Assembly: GCA_002332715.1 (NCBI GenBank)
Contig: DDBE01000106.1
Coordinates: forward strand, 1 to 8,837
Length of the DNA stretch: 8,837 nt
Source of the DNA: Flavobacteriales bacterium UBA2040
Lineage (GTDB): Bacteria > Bacteroidota > Bacteroidia > Flavobacteriales_D > Crocinitomicaceae
Reading direction: 5' to 3'
The notes under the pieces are model-generated. The model was not told where the DNA came from. It ran no database searches and saw nothing but the letters and a program-made list of their open reading frames with translations. The position numbers and the translations under genes were made by a program. How positions within the stretch are numbered: the stretch's first letter is position 1; each line of letters opens with the position of its first letter. Below, in pieces: positions 1-6,377 of the stretch.

Positions 1-2
1 CA

Positions 3-68
3 GTAAAAAAGGGGGACAAAATCATTACATTCACGCACGAATTGGAAATAGAATCGACGGTTGATTGA
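3..68 (+). CDS. xseA: Exodeoxyribonuclease VII large subunit, C-terminal end only (partial)
   Basis: Only the last 21 codons and the TGA stop are inside the window; the gene is cut by the left edge. The reading frame gives a tail containing KKGDKIITFTHE and ending EIESTVD, which resembles the end of the XseA large subunit, where a G-D-x-I motif precedes the acidic C-terminus. XseA is the catalytic subunit of exonuclease VII, a cytoplasmic enzyme that degrades single-stranded DNA from both ends. The main support for the call is context: the next gene on the same strand is xseB, the small subunit, and the two are normally neighbours. The fragment is too short for domain analysis, so the assignment rests on the tail similarity plus synteny. 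Confidence 0.75.
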   Translation, partial: VKKGDKIITFTHELEIESTVD

Positions 69-74
69 GGGGAA

Positions 75-122
75 AGTGTTAGAGTGGAAAGTGAGGAGTG
101 TTAGAGTGAAGAGTGAAGAGTG
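75..122. repeat. Imperfect 22-bp tandem repeat with GAGTGAA-type units
   Basis: Two adjacent 22-bp units, 75-96 and 97-118, share their first 12 bases (AGTGTTAGAGTG) exactly and match at 19 of 22 positions overall. The second unit runs into a 7-bp-period GAGTGAA/GAGTGAA/GAGTG stretch at 104-122. The block lies in the gap between xseA and xseB and has no useful open frame. G is strongly favoured over C on the plus strand. Similar purine-rich GTGAA-type intergenic repeats occur in Bacteroidota genomes as far as I recall, but a genome-wide count would be needed to show it here. Confidence 0.6.
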
Positions 123-130
123 ATTGAGTT

Positions 131-155
131 AGGAATTTCTGAGTGATGAATTCCT
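131..155. other. Small inverted repeat upstream of xseB
   Basis: AGGAATT (131-137) and AATTCCT (149-155) form a perfect 7-bp stem with an 11-base loop, followed by a T-rich stretch to about 176. It could be a weak terminator for xseA, or a 5' structure if xseA and xseB are transcribed together. The stem is AT-rich and there is no clean run of T, so the role is uncertain. Confidence 0.3.
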
Positions 156-169
156 TGATTTCTTATTTC

Positions 170-177
170 TAAATTTG
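170..177 (+). promoter_or_regulatory. Putative -7 promoter box for xseB
   Basis: TAAATTTG matches the Bacteroidota primary-sigma -7 consensus TAnnTTTG exactly. It ends 7 bases before the xseB ATG, so transcription would begin almost at the start codon and give a leaderless or near-leaderless mRNA. No TTG -33 element lies at the expected distance (the nearest, 155-157, is too close), and the region is AT-rich, so a chance match is possible. Confidence 0.4.
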
Positions 178-184
178 GTTAAAC

Positions 185-382
185 ATGAGTAAAGAAGAAT
201 TATCGTACGACAAGGCATTTGAAGAATTACAACAAATCGTCCGAGATATGGAGGAAGGTGAAATTGGAGTGGATGAACTTTCAGTTAAAGTAAAACGAGC
301 TTCGGAATTGATCAAGATTTGTAAAACGAAATTGAGTTCGACCGAGGAGGGTGTGAGTAAGATTTTGAAGGGGTTGGAGTAA
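185..382 (+). CDS. xseB: Exodeoxyribonuclease VII small subunit
   Basis: This 65-residue protein is the small accessory subunit of exonuclease VII; several copies bind the extended helical region of XseA. The sequence matches the family in size and pattern: an N-terminal SYDKAFEELQQIV, then EEGEIGVDELSVKVKRASEL, then a helix with CKTKLSSTEEGV and a short tail. It is predicted as two helices forming a coiled-coil hairpin, without membrane segments. The ATG at 185 is the only good start, because an in-frame TAA lies at 170-172 just upstream. No Shine-Dalgarno sequence is present. It lies 116 bases downstream of xseA, wider than the near-overlap usual for this pair, with a tandem repeat in the gap. 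Confidence in the family is high. Confidence 0.95.
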   Translation: MSKEELSYDKAFEELQQIVRDMEEGEIGVDELSVKVKRASELIKICKTKLSSTEEGVSKILKGLE

Positions 383-451
383 ATTAATCCCCTCTAAAGC
401 TGCATCATCAATTTGTTTTTTATACGTTTAGTTTAAATAATCATTGGATCA

Positions 452-476
452 AATTTTCATCAGTCAGATGAAAATT
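452..476. repeat. Perfect 10-bp inverted repeat (hairpin)
   Basis: AATTTTCATC (452-461) and GATGAAAATT (467-476) are exact reverse complements separated by the 5-base loop AGTCA. Neither strand has a T-run directly after the stem, so it is not a textbook intrinsic terminator, but its place between two convergent genes suggests a role in 3'-end formation or mRNA protection on either strand. Confidence 0.55.
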
Positions 477-548
477 AAAAGAAAAAATCGGCTTTTCTAA
501 ACCTCCATGAAACCAATTTTTTCGGTTTTCAGTTCGCACAAAAAAGCC
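477..548 (-). terminator. Possible intrinsic terminator of the S9 peptidase transcript
   Basis: Read on the minus strand, GGCTTTT (548-542) pairs with AAAAGCC (496-490), and the second arm is followed by GA, six T, C and four T. The enclosed 45 bases contain a smaller nested pairing of AAACC with GGTTT (510-514 with 524-528). The order stem then U-tract fits termination of the leftward transcript about 70 to 135 bases after the peptidase stop codon. The long loop and AU-rich stem make it weak. Confidence 0.4.
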
Positions 549-561
549 ATTACTAATCTAT

Positions 562-600
562 AAACTAAGAGCACAGAGTTTACATTGTCCTTTGCGTGAA
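562..600. repeat. Bacteroidota-style intergenic repeat (CTCTGTGCTCTTAG / CACGCAAAGG)
   Basis: On the minus strand this stretch reads CACGCAAAGG, a 10-base spacer, then CTCTGTGCTCTTAG. Motifs of this CTCTGTG-CTTAG and CGCAAAG kind recur as low-complexity intergenic sequence in Bacteroidota genomes; that is from memory, not a search. It lies just past the peptidase stop codon. Only one copy occurs in this window, so repeat status cannot be shown from it. Confidence 0.35.
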
Positions 601-613
601 AAAAGTGTGCTTG

Positions 614-3451
614 TTACTCCTCCATCAAATCCAACCCGTAATCTTTCCCTTTATCAATCGCTGGAACACCTTCAATCAGCCATTTTGGCGCTTTGGCATC
701 CAATAGATAATAATCGAAGAACTGTCGCATACGAATGCTCAAATCGATGCGGTTCGCATTCTTCATCAAATTATGGTTGTCGTCGTTGTAATTCAACATC
801 CAAACTGGTTTTCCCAAACGTTTCATACCCATAAACAATTCAATTCCTTGGTACCACGGAACAGCGCCATCACCATCGTTGTGCATAATCAAAAGCGGTG
901 TTTGAACATTCGGAAGCCCAAACAAAGGTGAATTCTCGACGTACAATGCCGGTGCTTCCCAAATCGTTTTACCAATTCTACTTTGTGTTCTTTCGTATTG
1001 AAACTGACGATTCATTCCACTTCCCCAGCGAATTCCGCCATACGCACTAAACATATTTGAAACAGGTGCACCAGCCATTGCAGCTTTATATCGAGTCGTC
1101 ATAGTTACCAATTGTGCGGTTTGATATCCACCCCAACTTTGCCCTTGCAGTCCCATTCTTTTCTCATCAATATTCGGGTATTTCTTTAAGGCAGCATCCG
1201 TAGAGGCCATAATACAATCATAAGCCGATTGTGCTGGATGTCCCGTTTTGTATCGAATGTCTGGAATCAAAACGACATACCCAGCTGATGCATATTCCGT
1301 TGGGAAAATGATTGATGCTGTTGGTTTTGGGGCGTAATGACTGTGAAGTCTGTCGGTATACAATTCGTAGAAATAAACCAACATGGGATATTCTTTCGTC
1401 GAATCAAAATCTTCTGGTTTGTACAATAAAGCACGCAAATTCTGTCCATCGTAGCTTTTATAATCCATCAACTCTACTGTCGCCCAGTTGTACTCCGATT
1501 GTTGCGGATTGGTGTTACTAATTCTACGCTCGTTTTCGAAATTTTCGTCCACTATAAAAGCGTCAGCATAATCCGTTACGTTCGATTTACGAATGAGTAT
1601 TTGTTTGCCTTCTTCGCTTTTTTGTACCTGATTAATTGCGTGCGGAGTTTGATACAATTTCACTATGTCATTGTGATCATCGTGCTCTATCCATTCATAA
1701 ATCATTTCATCTTTAGAGACCATATCCGTTCCTTGCAAATAGATCGTTTCTGGGTAGATAAAAACACTGTCAAATTCCCATTTTCGGATTCTAAATTCAA
1801 TCTTGTTTTCCTTACCCTCTTGATTGGTAATCGATGTCAACGCTCTCGTGTTCATATCAAATTGCCACACATCAAATTCGGATTGAACGAACATTTTTTC
1901 TTCGGCTCTGTCCCATCCAATAATTCCCAAAGGATAATCAACATGTGGCGACCCATTGCCATCCACTTGCCAATTCACATCTTTCGTTCCGCACGTAAGA
2001 CAAGTTCCGGTATTCGCCCCTATATCGACGACGTAATGTTGCGCTTGGGTATCGTTGAAATAGGTATAATATTTTCCCGAAGGAGAAATTTCGCCACTCA
2101 TTACCACACCTTCTTTCAATAGTTTTCGGCTTCCGTCTATCAAAGAAATTCGATAATGATTAGAAGCAAAAGGGAAATTCCAATTGTATTCGAGTTCATA
2201 AGGCGTGTCATCTGTTGCGAAAATATAATCGCCTGAAATGTTTTTATTTGGTCTTGCTTTCACATTCTCATCTTCAATGCGGATAAGTTCAAAATTGTCC
2301 AAGTGAAGAACGTGTAATTCACTTGCTTTTTTATCACGACCAAGTTCAACCAATTGCATGGGCTGATTTCTTTTGTCGGCATAGTGCCAAACATCCAATT
2401 TCGCTTTTTCAGACCCAAGCAATGTATCTTTTGGTTCCTCATAGCTGGCATCCGCAATACCCAAAAACATGTACTTCTCATTTTCAGTAAAGACGAAAGT
2501 TTGATTTTTACTAACCGTTTTACCATTGGCAATAAATGAACTCGTACTATCTAAGGAAATAAATTTTTTCAGTCCTTTTAAATCAAACAATTCAAAGGTG
2601 CTATTTTTCACTTTTGCTGTGTCGGTTGAAGCCAAATACGCCAAAAACTTATCGTTTTTACTAACAGAAATGTTACTCAGGCCCGTTTTTGCCGTGTCAA
2701 TTACGAAACGATTTCCATTGCTCATGGTATACCCGTGCAAACTGTACTTATTCTCCTTATCAATTTTTTTATGTTCCACGTAAATGAGATAATCTCCATT
2801 GTCTGAAAACTGAAAACTTGTTACATCATTAAATTGTTGTCGCTGTTCGGTGGAAGGTTGAAACAGATATAAAACCTGTCCATCGGACGAAATTTTAGGC
2901 TCCTTTGTCTCTTCTTTCTTTTTCTTAAACTTGCTGAAAAACCGTTTGAAAAACTCGTCTTCCTTTTCCTCTTTTTTAGGTTCCGTATAGGTGCTATCGA
3001 TAGAATAGGCTAGCCAATTCCCGTTTGGTTGGGTTTTACTTTCTTTTAAAATCTGAAAAGATTTTACATCCATATCTGCAAGACGGACAACAAATAGCGA
3101 ATCTTTGGGCCATTCCTTTTTGTCTACTTTGTCCAATTCCAATTTGCGAAGCGTATCGAATTCAGGTTTCTTTTTAAAATAGAAAAAGTCATTGTTCTCA
3201 GAAAATCGTCCACCATCGCCTCGAAAGAATGAATCCAAAACGGCTGTTTCGTAATTGTACAAATACAAATAACCATCTCCTCGATGCGGATTGATTTCGT
3301 AACTCACAAAATTGCCGTCTTTCGAAAGGTTTGAGGAATTTAAGCTTTTCCAATCGTCGTAAACGGTATGATCAAGTTGTTTCTTTTGAGCAAAAGTTTG
3401 AAAGAAAAAGGAGACAAATATTAAGGATAAGGACCATTTCATAAAAGGCAT
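614..3451 (-). CDS. Exported S9 family (prolyl oligopeptidase-type) serine peptidase
   Basis: This 945-residue protein has the S9 architecture. A Sec signal peptide (about 1-21, hydrophobic LSLIFVSFFFQTFA, then Q) implies periplasmic export. A large region to about residue 650 with repeated beta-strand-like blades fits the gating beta-propeller. A C-terminal alpha/beta hydrolase (about 655-945) follows. The catalytic triad is visible: nucleophile Ser772 in GQSWGG, Asp859 or Asp861 in HNDGDGAVP, and His893 in DDNHNL. Family members cleave short peptides, often after proline; the substrate cannot be told. A very charged Lys/Glu segment (about 157-187) sits in the propeller half. The open frame continues upstream to 3532, but those 27 residues overlap the end of hemW and would bury the signal peptide. 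ATG 3451 has an A-rich upstream; ATG 3442 (MKWSLS) is an equally possible start. It begins 35 bases after hemW, so co-transcription is likely. No lipobox or type IX sorting domain is seen. Confidence 0.9.
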   Translation of the reverse strand: MPFMKWSLSLIFVSFFFQTFAQKKQLDHTVYDDWKSLNSSNLSKDGNFVSYEINPHRGDGYLYLYNYETAVLDSFFRGDGGRFSENNDFFYFKKKPEFDTLRKLELDKVDKKEWPKDSLFVVRLADMDVKSFQILKESKTQPNGNWLAYSIDSTYTEPKKEEKEDEFFKRFFSKFKKKKEETKEPKISSDGQVLYLFQPSTEQRQQFNDVTSFQFSDNGDYLIYVEHKKIDKENKYSLHGYTMSNGNRFVIDTAKTGLSNISVSKNDKFLAYLASTDTAKVKNSTFELFDLKGLKKFISLDSTSSFIANGKTVSKNQTFVFTENEKYMFLGIADASYEEPKDTLLGSEKAKLDVWHYADKRNQPMQLVELGRDKKASELHVLHLDNFELIRIEDENVKARPNKNISGDYIFATDDTPYELEYNWNFPFASNHYRISLIDGSRKLLKEGVVMSGEISPSGKYYTYFNDTQAQHYVVDIGANTGTCLTCGTKDVNWQVDGNGSPHVDYPLGIIGWDRAEEKMFVQSEFDVWQFDMNTRALTSITNQEGKENKIEFRIRKWEFDSVFIYPETIYLQGTDMVSKDEMIYEWIEHDDHNDIVKLYQTPHAINQVQKSEEGKQILIRKSNVTDYADAFIVDENFENERRISNTNPQQSEYNWATVELMDYKSYDGQNLRALLYKPEDFDSTKEYPMLVYFYELYTDRLHSHYAPKPTASIIFPTEYASAGYVVLIPDIRYKTGHPAQSAYDCIMASTDAALKKYPNIDEKRMGLQGQSWGGYQTAQLVTMTTRYKAAMAGAPVSNMFSAYGGIRWGSGMNRQFQYERTQSRIGKTIWEAPALYVENSPLFGLPNVQTPLLIMHNDGDGAVPWYQGIELFMGMKRLGKPVWMLNYNDDNHNLMKNANRIDLSIRMRQFFDYYLLDAKAPKWLIEGVPAIDKGKDYGLDLMEE

Positions 3452-3486
3452 AATTTGATTGAAACGACAAGATACAAGAAAATCAA

Positions 3487-4611
3487 CTAGACCTCGAACA
3501 ACTCCGCCGAAATATAATCTGCCATCAACCAACCTTCCCCAGTTAAAAAAATAGTATCGTTTTCGACTTTAAGCCAGTTTTTCTTTGAAAACTCATTGAC
3601 TTTGCTGTAGAACTCTTGTGACGGTGATTGTATAGAAATAAGTGAGGATAAACTAACACCCCATTTGGTACGTATAGTTGTAAGGATTGCTTCATTGAAA
3701 CGATTCGTTGGTGATAAATTTTCACTTTCGTAATAATTTGTTCCAGTATTGACATTTTTCAAGTATACTTTATTATTCCGAGCATTGAATCTTCTTTTTT
3801 TACCATCAAAACTATGGGCAGAAGGCCCAAACCCTTGGTACGTAATTCCTTTCCAATATGACGAGTTGTGTTTAGACTCTTTCCCGGGCAAACAAAAATT
3901 CGAAATTTCATATTGTTCGTAACCCGCACCCCTTAGTTTCTCAACCAAGTAGAGATATTGAGTAGATTGTTCATCTTCATCCGAAGTAATAATTTTTCCC
4001 TCTTTCACTTGTTTGAACAAAGCTGTTTTTTCCTCAACTGTAAGACAATAAGCACTTATATGATCTACTCCGTAATCTATTACGCTCTGTATTTGCACAT
4101 CCCAGTCTTTTAGAGGCAGGTTGGGCAATCCATAAATCAAATCAATCGAAAGTGAATGGACACCAAGCGCTTTTACCATTTCGATACATCGCTTAGATTC
4201 TGTCGCATTGTGGGCTCTGTTCATCCATTTTAAATCTTCCGGACGAAAAGATTGCAAGCCAACGCTCAACCTATTGATGCCCGCTTCTTCCCAAATCTTC
4301 AAAATTTCAGTAGAAATATCATCTGGATTTGCTTCTAAAGTAATCTCAGCTTCGGGATTGATTTTGTAATTTTTTCGAAGCGTTTCAAAAATCAACTTTA
4401 ATTCTTTCTGTTTCAATAGACTCGGTGTTCCACCACCAAAATAAATAGTGTTCACCCACTCATCCGAATCCTCGTGTTTTCTTTGCTCTATTTCAGCACA
4501 AATACCCGCGATCATTTCAGCGTAATATTTCTGATAAGAGATGCTAAAGTGAAAATCACAATAGGTACATCTTTGTTTGCAAAATGGAATATGAATGTAA
4601 ATACCCGACAC
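3487..4611 (-). CDS. hemW: HemW-type radical SAM protein (heme chaperone, coproporphyrinogen oxidase-like)
   Basis: This 374-residue protein is a radical SAM enzyme-family member. CxxxCxxC at Cys11, Cys15 and Cys18 (PFCKQRCTYCDF) binds the [4Fe-4S] cluster, and GGGTP at 59-63 is the SAM-contact motif. Size, the SGIYIHIPFCKQ N-terminus and a C-terminal HemN-like domain ending LTGEGWLMADYISAELF fit HemW rather than the longer oxygen-independent coproporphyrinogen oxidase HemN. HemW proteins are described as binding heme and delivering it to respiratory enzymes; many are annotated as HemN by mistake. No ATG exists in this frame near the N-terminus. GTG at 4611 gives the family-typical MSGIYIHIPF; the alternative TTG at 4626 would add MYYCN. 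The protein is cytoplasmic with no signal peptide. It lies upstream of the S9 peptidase on the same strand and divergent from the unknown 117-residue gene. Confidence 0.92.
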   Translation of the reverse strand: MSGIYIHIPFCKQRCTYCDFHFSISYQKYYAEMIAGICAEIEQRKHEDSDEWVNTIYFGGGTPSLLKQKELKLIFETLRKNYKINPEAEITLEANPDDISTEILKIWEEAGINRLSVGLQSFRPEDLKWMNRAHNATESKRCIEMVKALGVHSLSIDLIYGLPNLPLKDWDVQIQSVIDYGVDHISAYCLTVEEKTALFKQVKEGKIITSDEDEQSTQYLYLVEKLRGAGYEQYEISNFCLPGKESKHNSSYWKGITYQGFGPSAHSFDGKKRRFNARNNKVYLKNVNTGTNYYESENLSPTNRFNEAILTTIRTKWGVSLSSLISIQSPSQEFYSKVNEFSKKNWLKVENDTIFLTGEGWLMADYISAELFEV

Positions 4612-4615
4612 ATTG

Positions 4616-4644
4616 CAATAATACAACGCATTATGTTAAATCAA
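4616..4644 (-). promoter_or_regulatory. Putative promoter of hemW
   Basis: On the minus strand TTG (4644-4642) is followed after 18 bases by TATTATTG (4623-4616), matching the -7 consensus TAnnTTTG at all but one defined position. The predicted start of transcription falls on or next to the GTG codon at 4611, which would make the mRNA leaderless and would exclude the TTG start at 4626. AT-richness makes this tentative. Confidence 0.35.
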
Positions 4645-4655
4645 CTAAAAAGATT

Positions 4656-4684
4656 TTGCCAAAACGAATTTTTCTCTAACTTGC
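4656..4684 (+). promoter_or_regulatory. Putative promoter of the 117-residue protein gene
   Basis: TTTTG ending at 4658 matches the -33 element, and after 18 bases comes TAACTTGC (4677-4684), a partial match to TAnnTTTG. Transcription would begin near 4690, giving a leader of roughly 15 bases before ATG 4706. It shares the 94-base divergent region with the hemW promoter. Confidence 0.3.
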
Positions 4685-4705
4685 GTAGAGGTTAAATGGA
4701 AAAAA

Positions 4706-5059
4706 ATGCCCGACTTTAGCACAAAAAAAGATGATTTAAACCGAGAATTGGAACAGTTTATTAGTAAACTCAACTCCGTGTTGCCTCGCTATTCATATCT
4801 TTTTAAGCAGCCAAAATTGAATCCATGTGAAACGAAAGAGCTTGGTGAAATAGAGCATTTTTTGATTGAACTCAACTCGAAAATAACGGAGTTAAAAAAC
4901 ATCTTGGAGCACGATCTTTTTGGGCATTCATTGGATTATTATTACCAAACTAAACGAAAAGCGCAGGAAGGTGACTTTGAAGCGAAGCTAAAACTGGAAC
5001 GATTGCGCGCGGCATTTAATGAATCACTAAAAGGTGACGCGCTAATGAATTGGAATTAA
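4706..5059 (+). CDS. Hypothetical protein, 117 residues, helical, no family recognised
   Basis: I do not recognise this protein. It is rich in Glu, Lys and Leu with heptad-like spacing in three stretches (about 7-26, 43-68 and 79-109), so it is predicted to be mostly alpha-helical and perhaps coiled-coil or a helical bundle. There is no signal peptide, membrane segment, metal-binding cysteine cluster or enzymatic motif; one cysteine is present in NPCETKE. A short aromatic patch, LDYYYQT (75-81), breaks the helices. Codon use is like its neighbours and the frame is intact, which supports a real gene. An ATG ten bases upstream (4696) is in another frame and stops after seven codons. It is transcribed alone, divergent from hemW, and its stop codon overlaps the end of the decayed minus-strand gene at 5056. 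Its function is unknown. Confidence 0.75.
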   Translation: MPDFSTKKDDLNRELEQFISKLNSVLPRYSYLFKQPKLNPCETKELGEIEHFLIELNSKITELKNILEHDLFGHSLDYYYQTKRKAQEGDFEAKLKLERLRAAFNESLKGDALMNWN

Positions 5060-5263
5060 TTTACCGCAAAGCTCGTGTTTTGAGTTCGTGCCATGCCTTT
5101 GTAATCTAAAAGAAAAGCCTCTAACTCATAAGAATTTCCGCTTGCTGATTTGGATAATTGATACAATGCCATTTCACTTTCCACCCATAGGTGCAGCCTT
5201 TTGCGCAAAAGATGTCATGCTCAAAAAGTAGGAAGCAAAAAGAAACGGCCATGTGATTTTTAT
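5056..5263 (-). pseudogene. Decayed small secreted-protein gene (lost start codon plus frameshift)
   Basis: Two minus-strand frames each hold protein-like sequence that would make sense if joined. The first, from 5263, begins with an ATA codon where ATG would be expected and reads (I/M)KITWPFLFAS followed by YFLSMTSFAQ, a convincing Sec signal peptide with a Bacteroidota-style end; it continues KAAPMGGK and hits TGA at 5174-5176. The second frame, one base over, is open from 5214 to TAA 5056-5058 and reads LHLWVESEMALYQLSKSA, then GNSYELEAFLLDYKG and ends TQNTSFAVN. A one-base insertion (or two-base loss) between about 5177 and 5214, for example in the GGG at 5185-5187, would explain the split. 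The intact product would have been roughly 65 to 70 residues. I do not recognise the family. An alternative is a live 38-residue ORF from ATG 5172 or 42 residues from GTG 5184, without export. Confidence 0.5.
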
Positions 5264-5326
5264 GATCTATTTTATTTAGATTATTAAACAAAAGAATAAA
5301 TCAATGAAAGTAATTCTGTTACAGAG

Positions 5327-6358
5327 CTAGTCTTCCCATTTCACGCCAATTTTACCCGTGCTCTTTCCGGAAGCCAAGGTCGAAAATGCATCATCAAATT
5401 TAACAACAGAAAAAACCCCTCCAGATTGCGGTTTAATTTTTCCAGCTCTGTATAAATCAAAAACTTCACTTAAGCAATTGGCCAATACTTCTGGTTTGTT
5501 GTCCGCTATCTTCAACATGTTCACGCCCAAAACACTTTTTGATCGCATCATATAGCCAATTGGCAGGGGTCTCCCCATTTTTCGAATAAAGTTAAGCTTA
5601 GAGAAAATGCCCCATTTCCCACTACTCATTTGTGCGCCTCCGAAGAGAAATAATCTACCTGCCGAGCCCAATAAATTGAAGTCTTTTTTGAAAGTGTCAC
5701 CCGCAATAGGATTGAAGGAAACATCCAAGCGATTCTTGCCTAAAAGACTTGCCATTTGCACAACATAATCACTTTTATTGTAGTCAATTACATGATCTGC
5801 TCCGAGGCTTTTGACTAAATCTTCTTTATTCGATGAACCTATTTTAGCAAAAACTTCGGCCCCTTCATTCTTACACATTTGAATCAACAAAGTGCCAACA
5901 CCCCCTGCTGCAGCATGAACTAAGACCCTTTCTCCTTTGTGAACAGGCGATAAATAATGGGCCATGTAATACGCCGTAACTCCTTGCGTACACAAAGACA
6001 AAGCGTCAATTGCCGGAATATCATCGACAATTACAATTGCATATTCTTCAGAAACAATGTGTTTCGCATATCCACCAAATCGGCAAAAAGAAAGCACTCG
6101 TTTTCCTATTAAAGAAGGGTCTACATCGGCTCCTACTTCCAATACTTTTCCAACCACTTCATAGCCTACAGCACAGGGCATTGGTGGCGCTTCGCGGTAC
6201 AAACCTTGACTTGCCATAACGTCGGCATAGTTCAAACCAAAAGCTTCGCTCTCTACTAAAATTTGTTTTGAATTTATTGTCGGAATGTCCCATTCTTTTC
6301 TTTCGAATGTTCCAGATGGTTTTCCCTTTTTTGTTAAAATTATTGCTTCGGTTTTCAT
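5327..6358 (-). CDS. Zinc-free medium-chain dehydrogenase/reductase, quinone oxidoreductase-like (VAT-1-like)
   Basis: This 343-residue cytoplasmic protein belongs to the MDR superfamily, quinone-oxidoreductase branch. It has an N-terminal GroES-like fold with AFGLNYADVMASQGLY (39-54) and PCAVGYEVVGKV (61-72), then a Rossmann domain whose nucleotide-binding turn is AAAGGVG (149-155), as in NADPH-using members. The four cysteines that hold structural zinc in alcohol dehydrogenases and the catalytic zinc ligands are absent. Length is normal for the family. Residues 240-275, including KLNFIRKMGRPLPIGYMM, resemble the VAT-1-like subgroup, which has a longer loop before SKSVLGVNML. The family reduces quinones or activated double bonds, but the substrate cannot be inferred. 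The ATG at 6358 follows an A-rich AAGAAAT. It lies 73 bases after rsmI on the same strand, with a strong hairpin in between, so it may be co-transcribed or separately controlled. Confidence 0.88.
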   Translation of the reverse strand: MKTEAIILTKKGKPSGTFERKEWDIPTINSKQILVESEAFGLNYADVMASQGLYREAPPMPCAVGYEVVGKVLEVGADVDPSLIGKRVLSFCRFGGYAKHIVSEEYAIVIVDDIPAIDALSLCTQGVTAYYMAHYLSPVHKGERVLVHAAAGGVGTLLIQMCKNEGAEVFAKIGSSNKEDLVKSLGADHVIDYNKSDYVVQMASLLGKNRLDVSFNPIAGDTFKKDFNLLGSAGRLFLFGGAQMSSGKWGIFSKLNFIRKMGRPLPIGYMMRSKSVLGVNMLKIADNKPEVLANCLSEVFDLYRAGKIKPQSGGVFSVVKFDDAFSTLASGKSTGKIGVKWED

Positions 6359-6377
6359 ATTTCTTGCTGTGGGCTAT

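Larger units (their letters stand above)
383..613. other. Convergent intergenic region, no gene seen
   Basis: These bases separate the 3' ends of xseB (+) and the S9 peptidase (-). I find no credible small gene on either strand; the longest ATG frames I found by eye are about 10 to 17 codons. The region contains a perfect 10-bp hairpin (452-476), a possible minus-strand terminator (477-548) and a Bacteroidota-style intergenic repeat (562-600), listed separately. Confidence 0.7.

Noticed and set aside
71..130. CRISPR-like or transposon-end reading of the 22-bp repeats
   Set aside because: Only two tandem copies with no spacers, no terminal inverted repeats and no transposase nearby.
592..834. 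80-codon plus-strand frame starting between xseB and the peptidase
   Set aside because: Most of it is antisense to the peptidase C-terminus and the translation is low in protein character.
1499..2122. 207-codon open frame on the plus strand
   Set aside because: It is antisense to the S9 peptidase, whose frame carries signal peptide and catalytic motifs; the product has no coherent family features.
3452..3532. Upstream extension of the S9 peptidase by 27 residues
   Set aside because: It overlaps the end of hemW and would place 27 residues before an otherwise typical signal peptide.
3487..4611. Annotation as oxygen-independent coproporphyrinogen III oxidase (HemN)
   Set aside because: Length and N-terminus fit HemW; the longer HemN N-terminal region is missing.
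4696..4719. ATG at 4696 with a seven-codon ORF overlapping the start of the 117-residue gene
   Set aside because: Too short to support; an A-run frameshift or leader-peptide role is only speculation.
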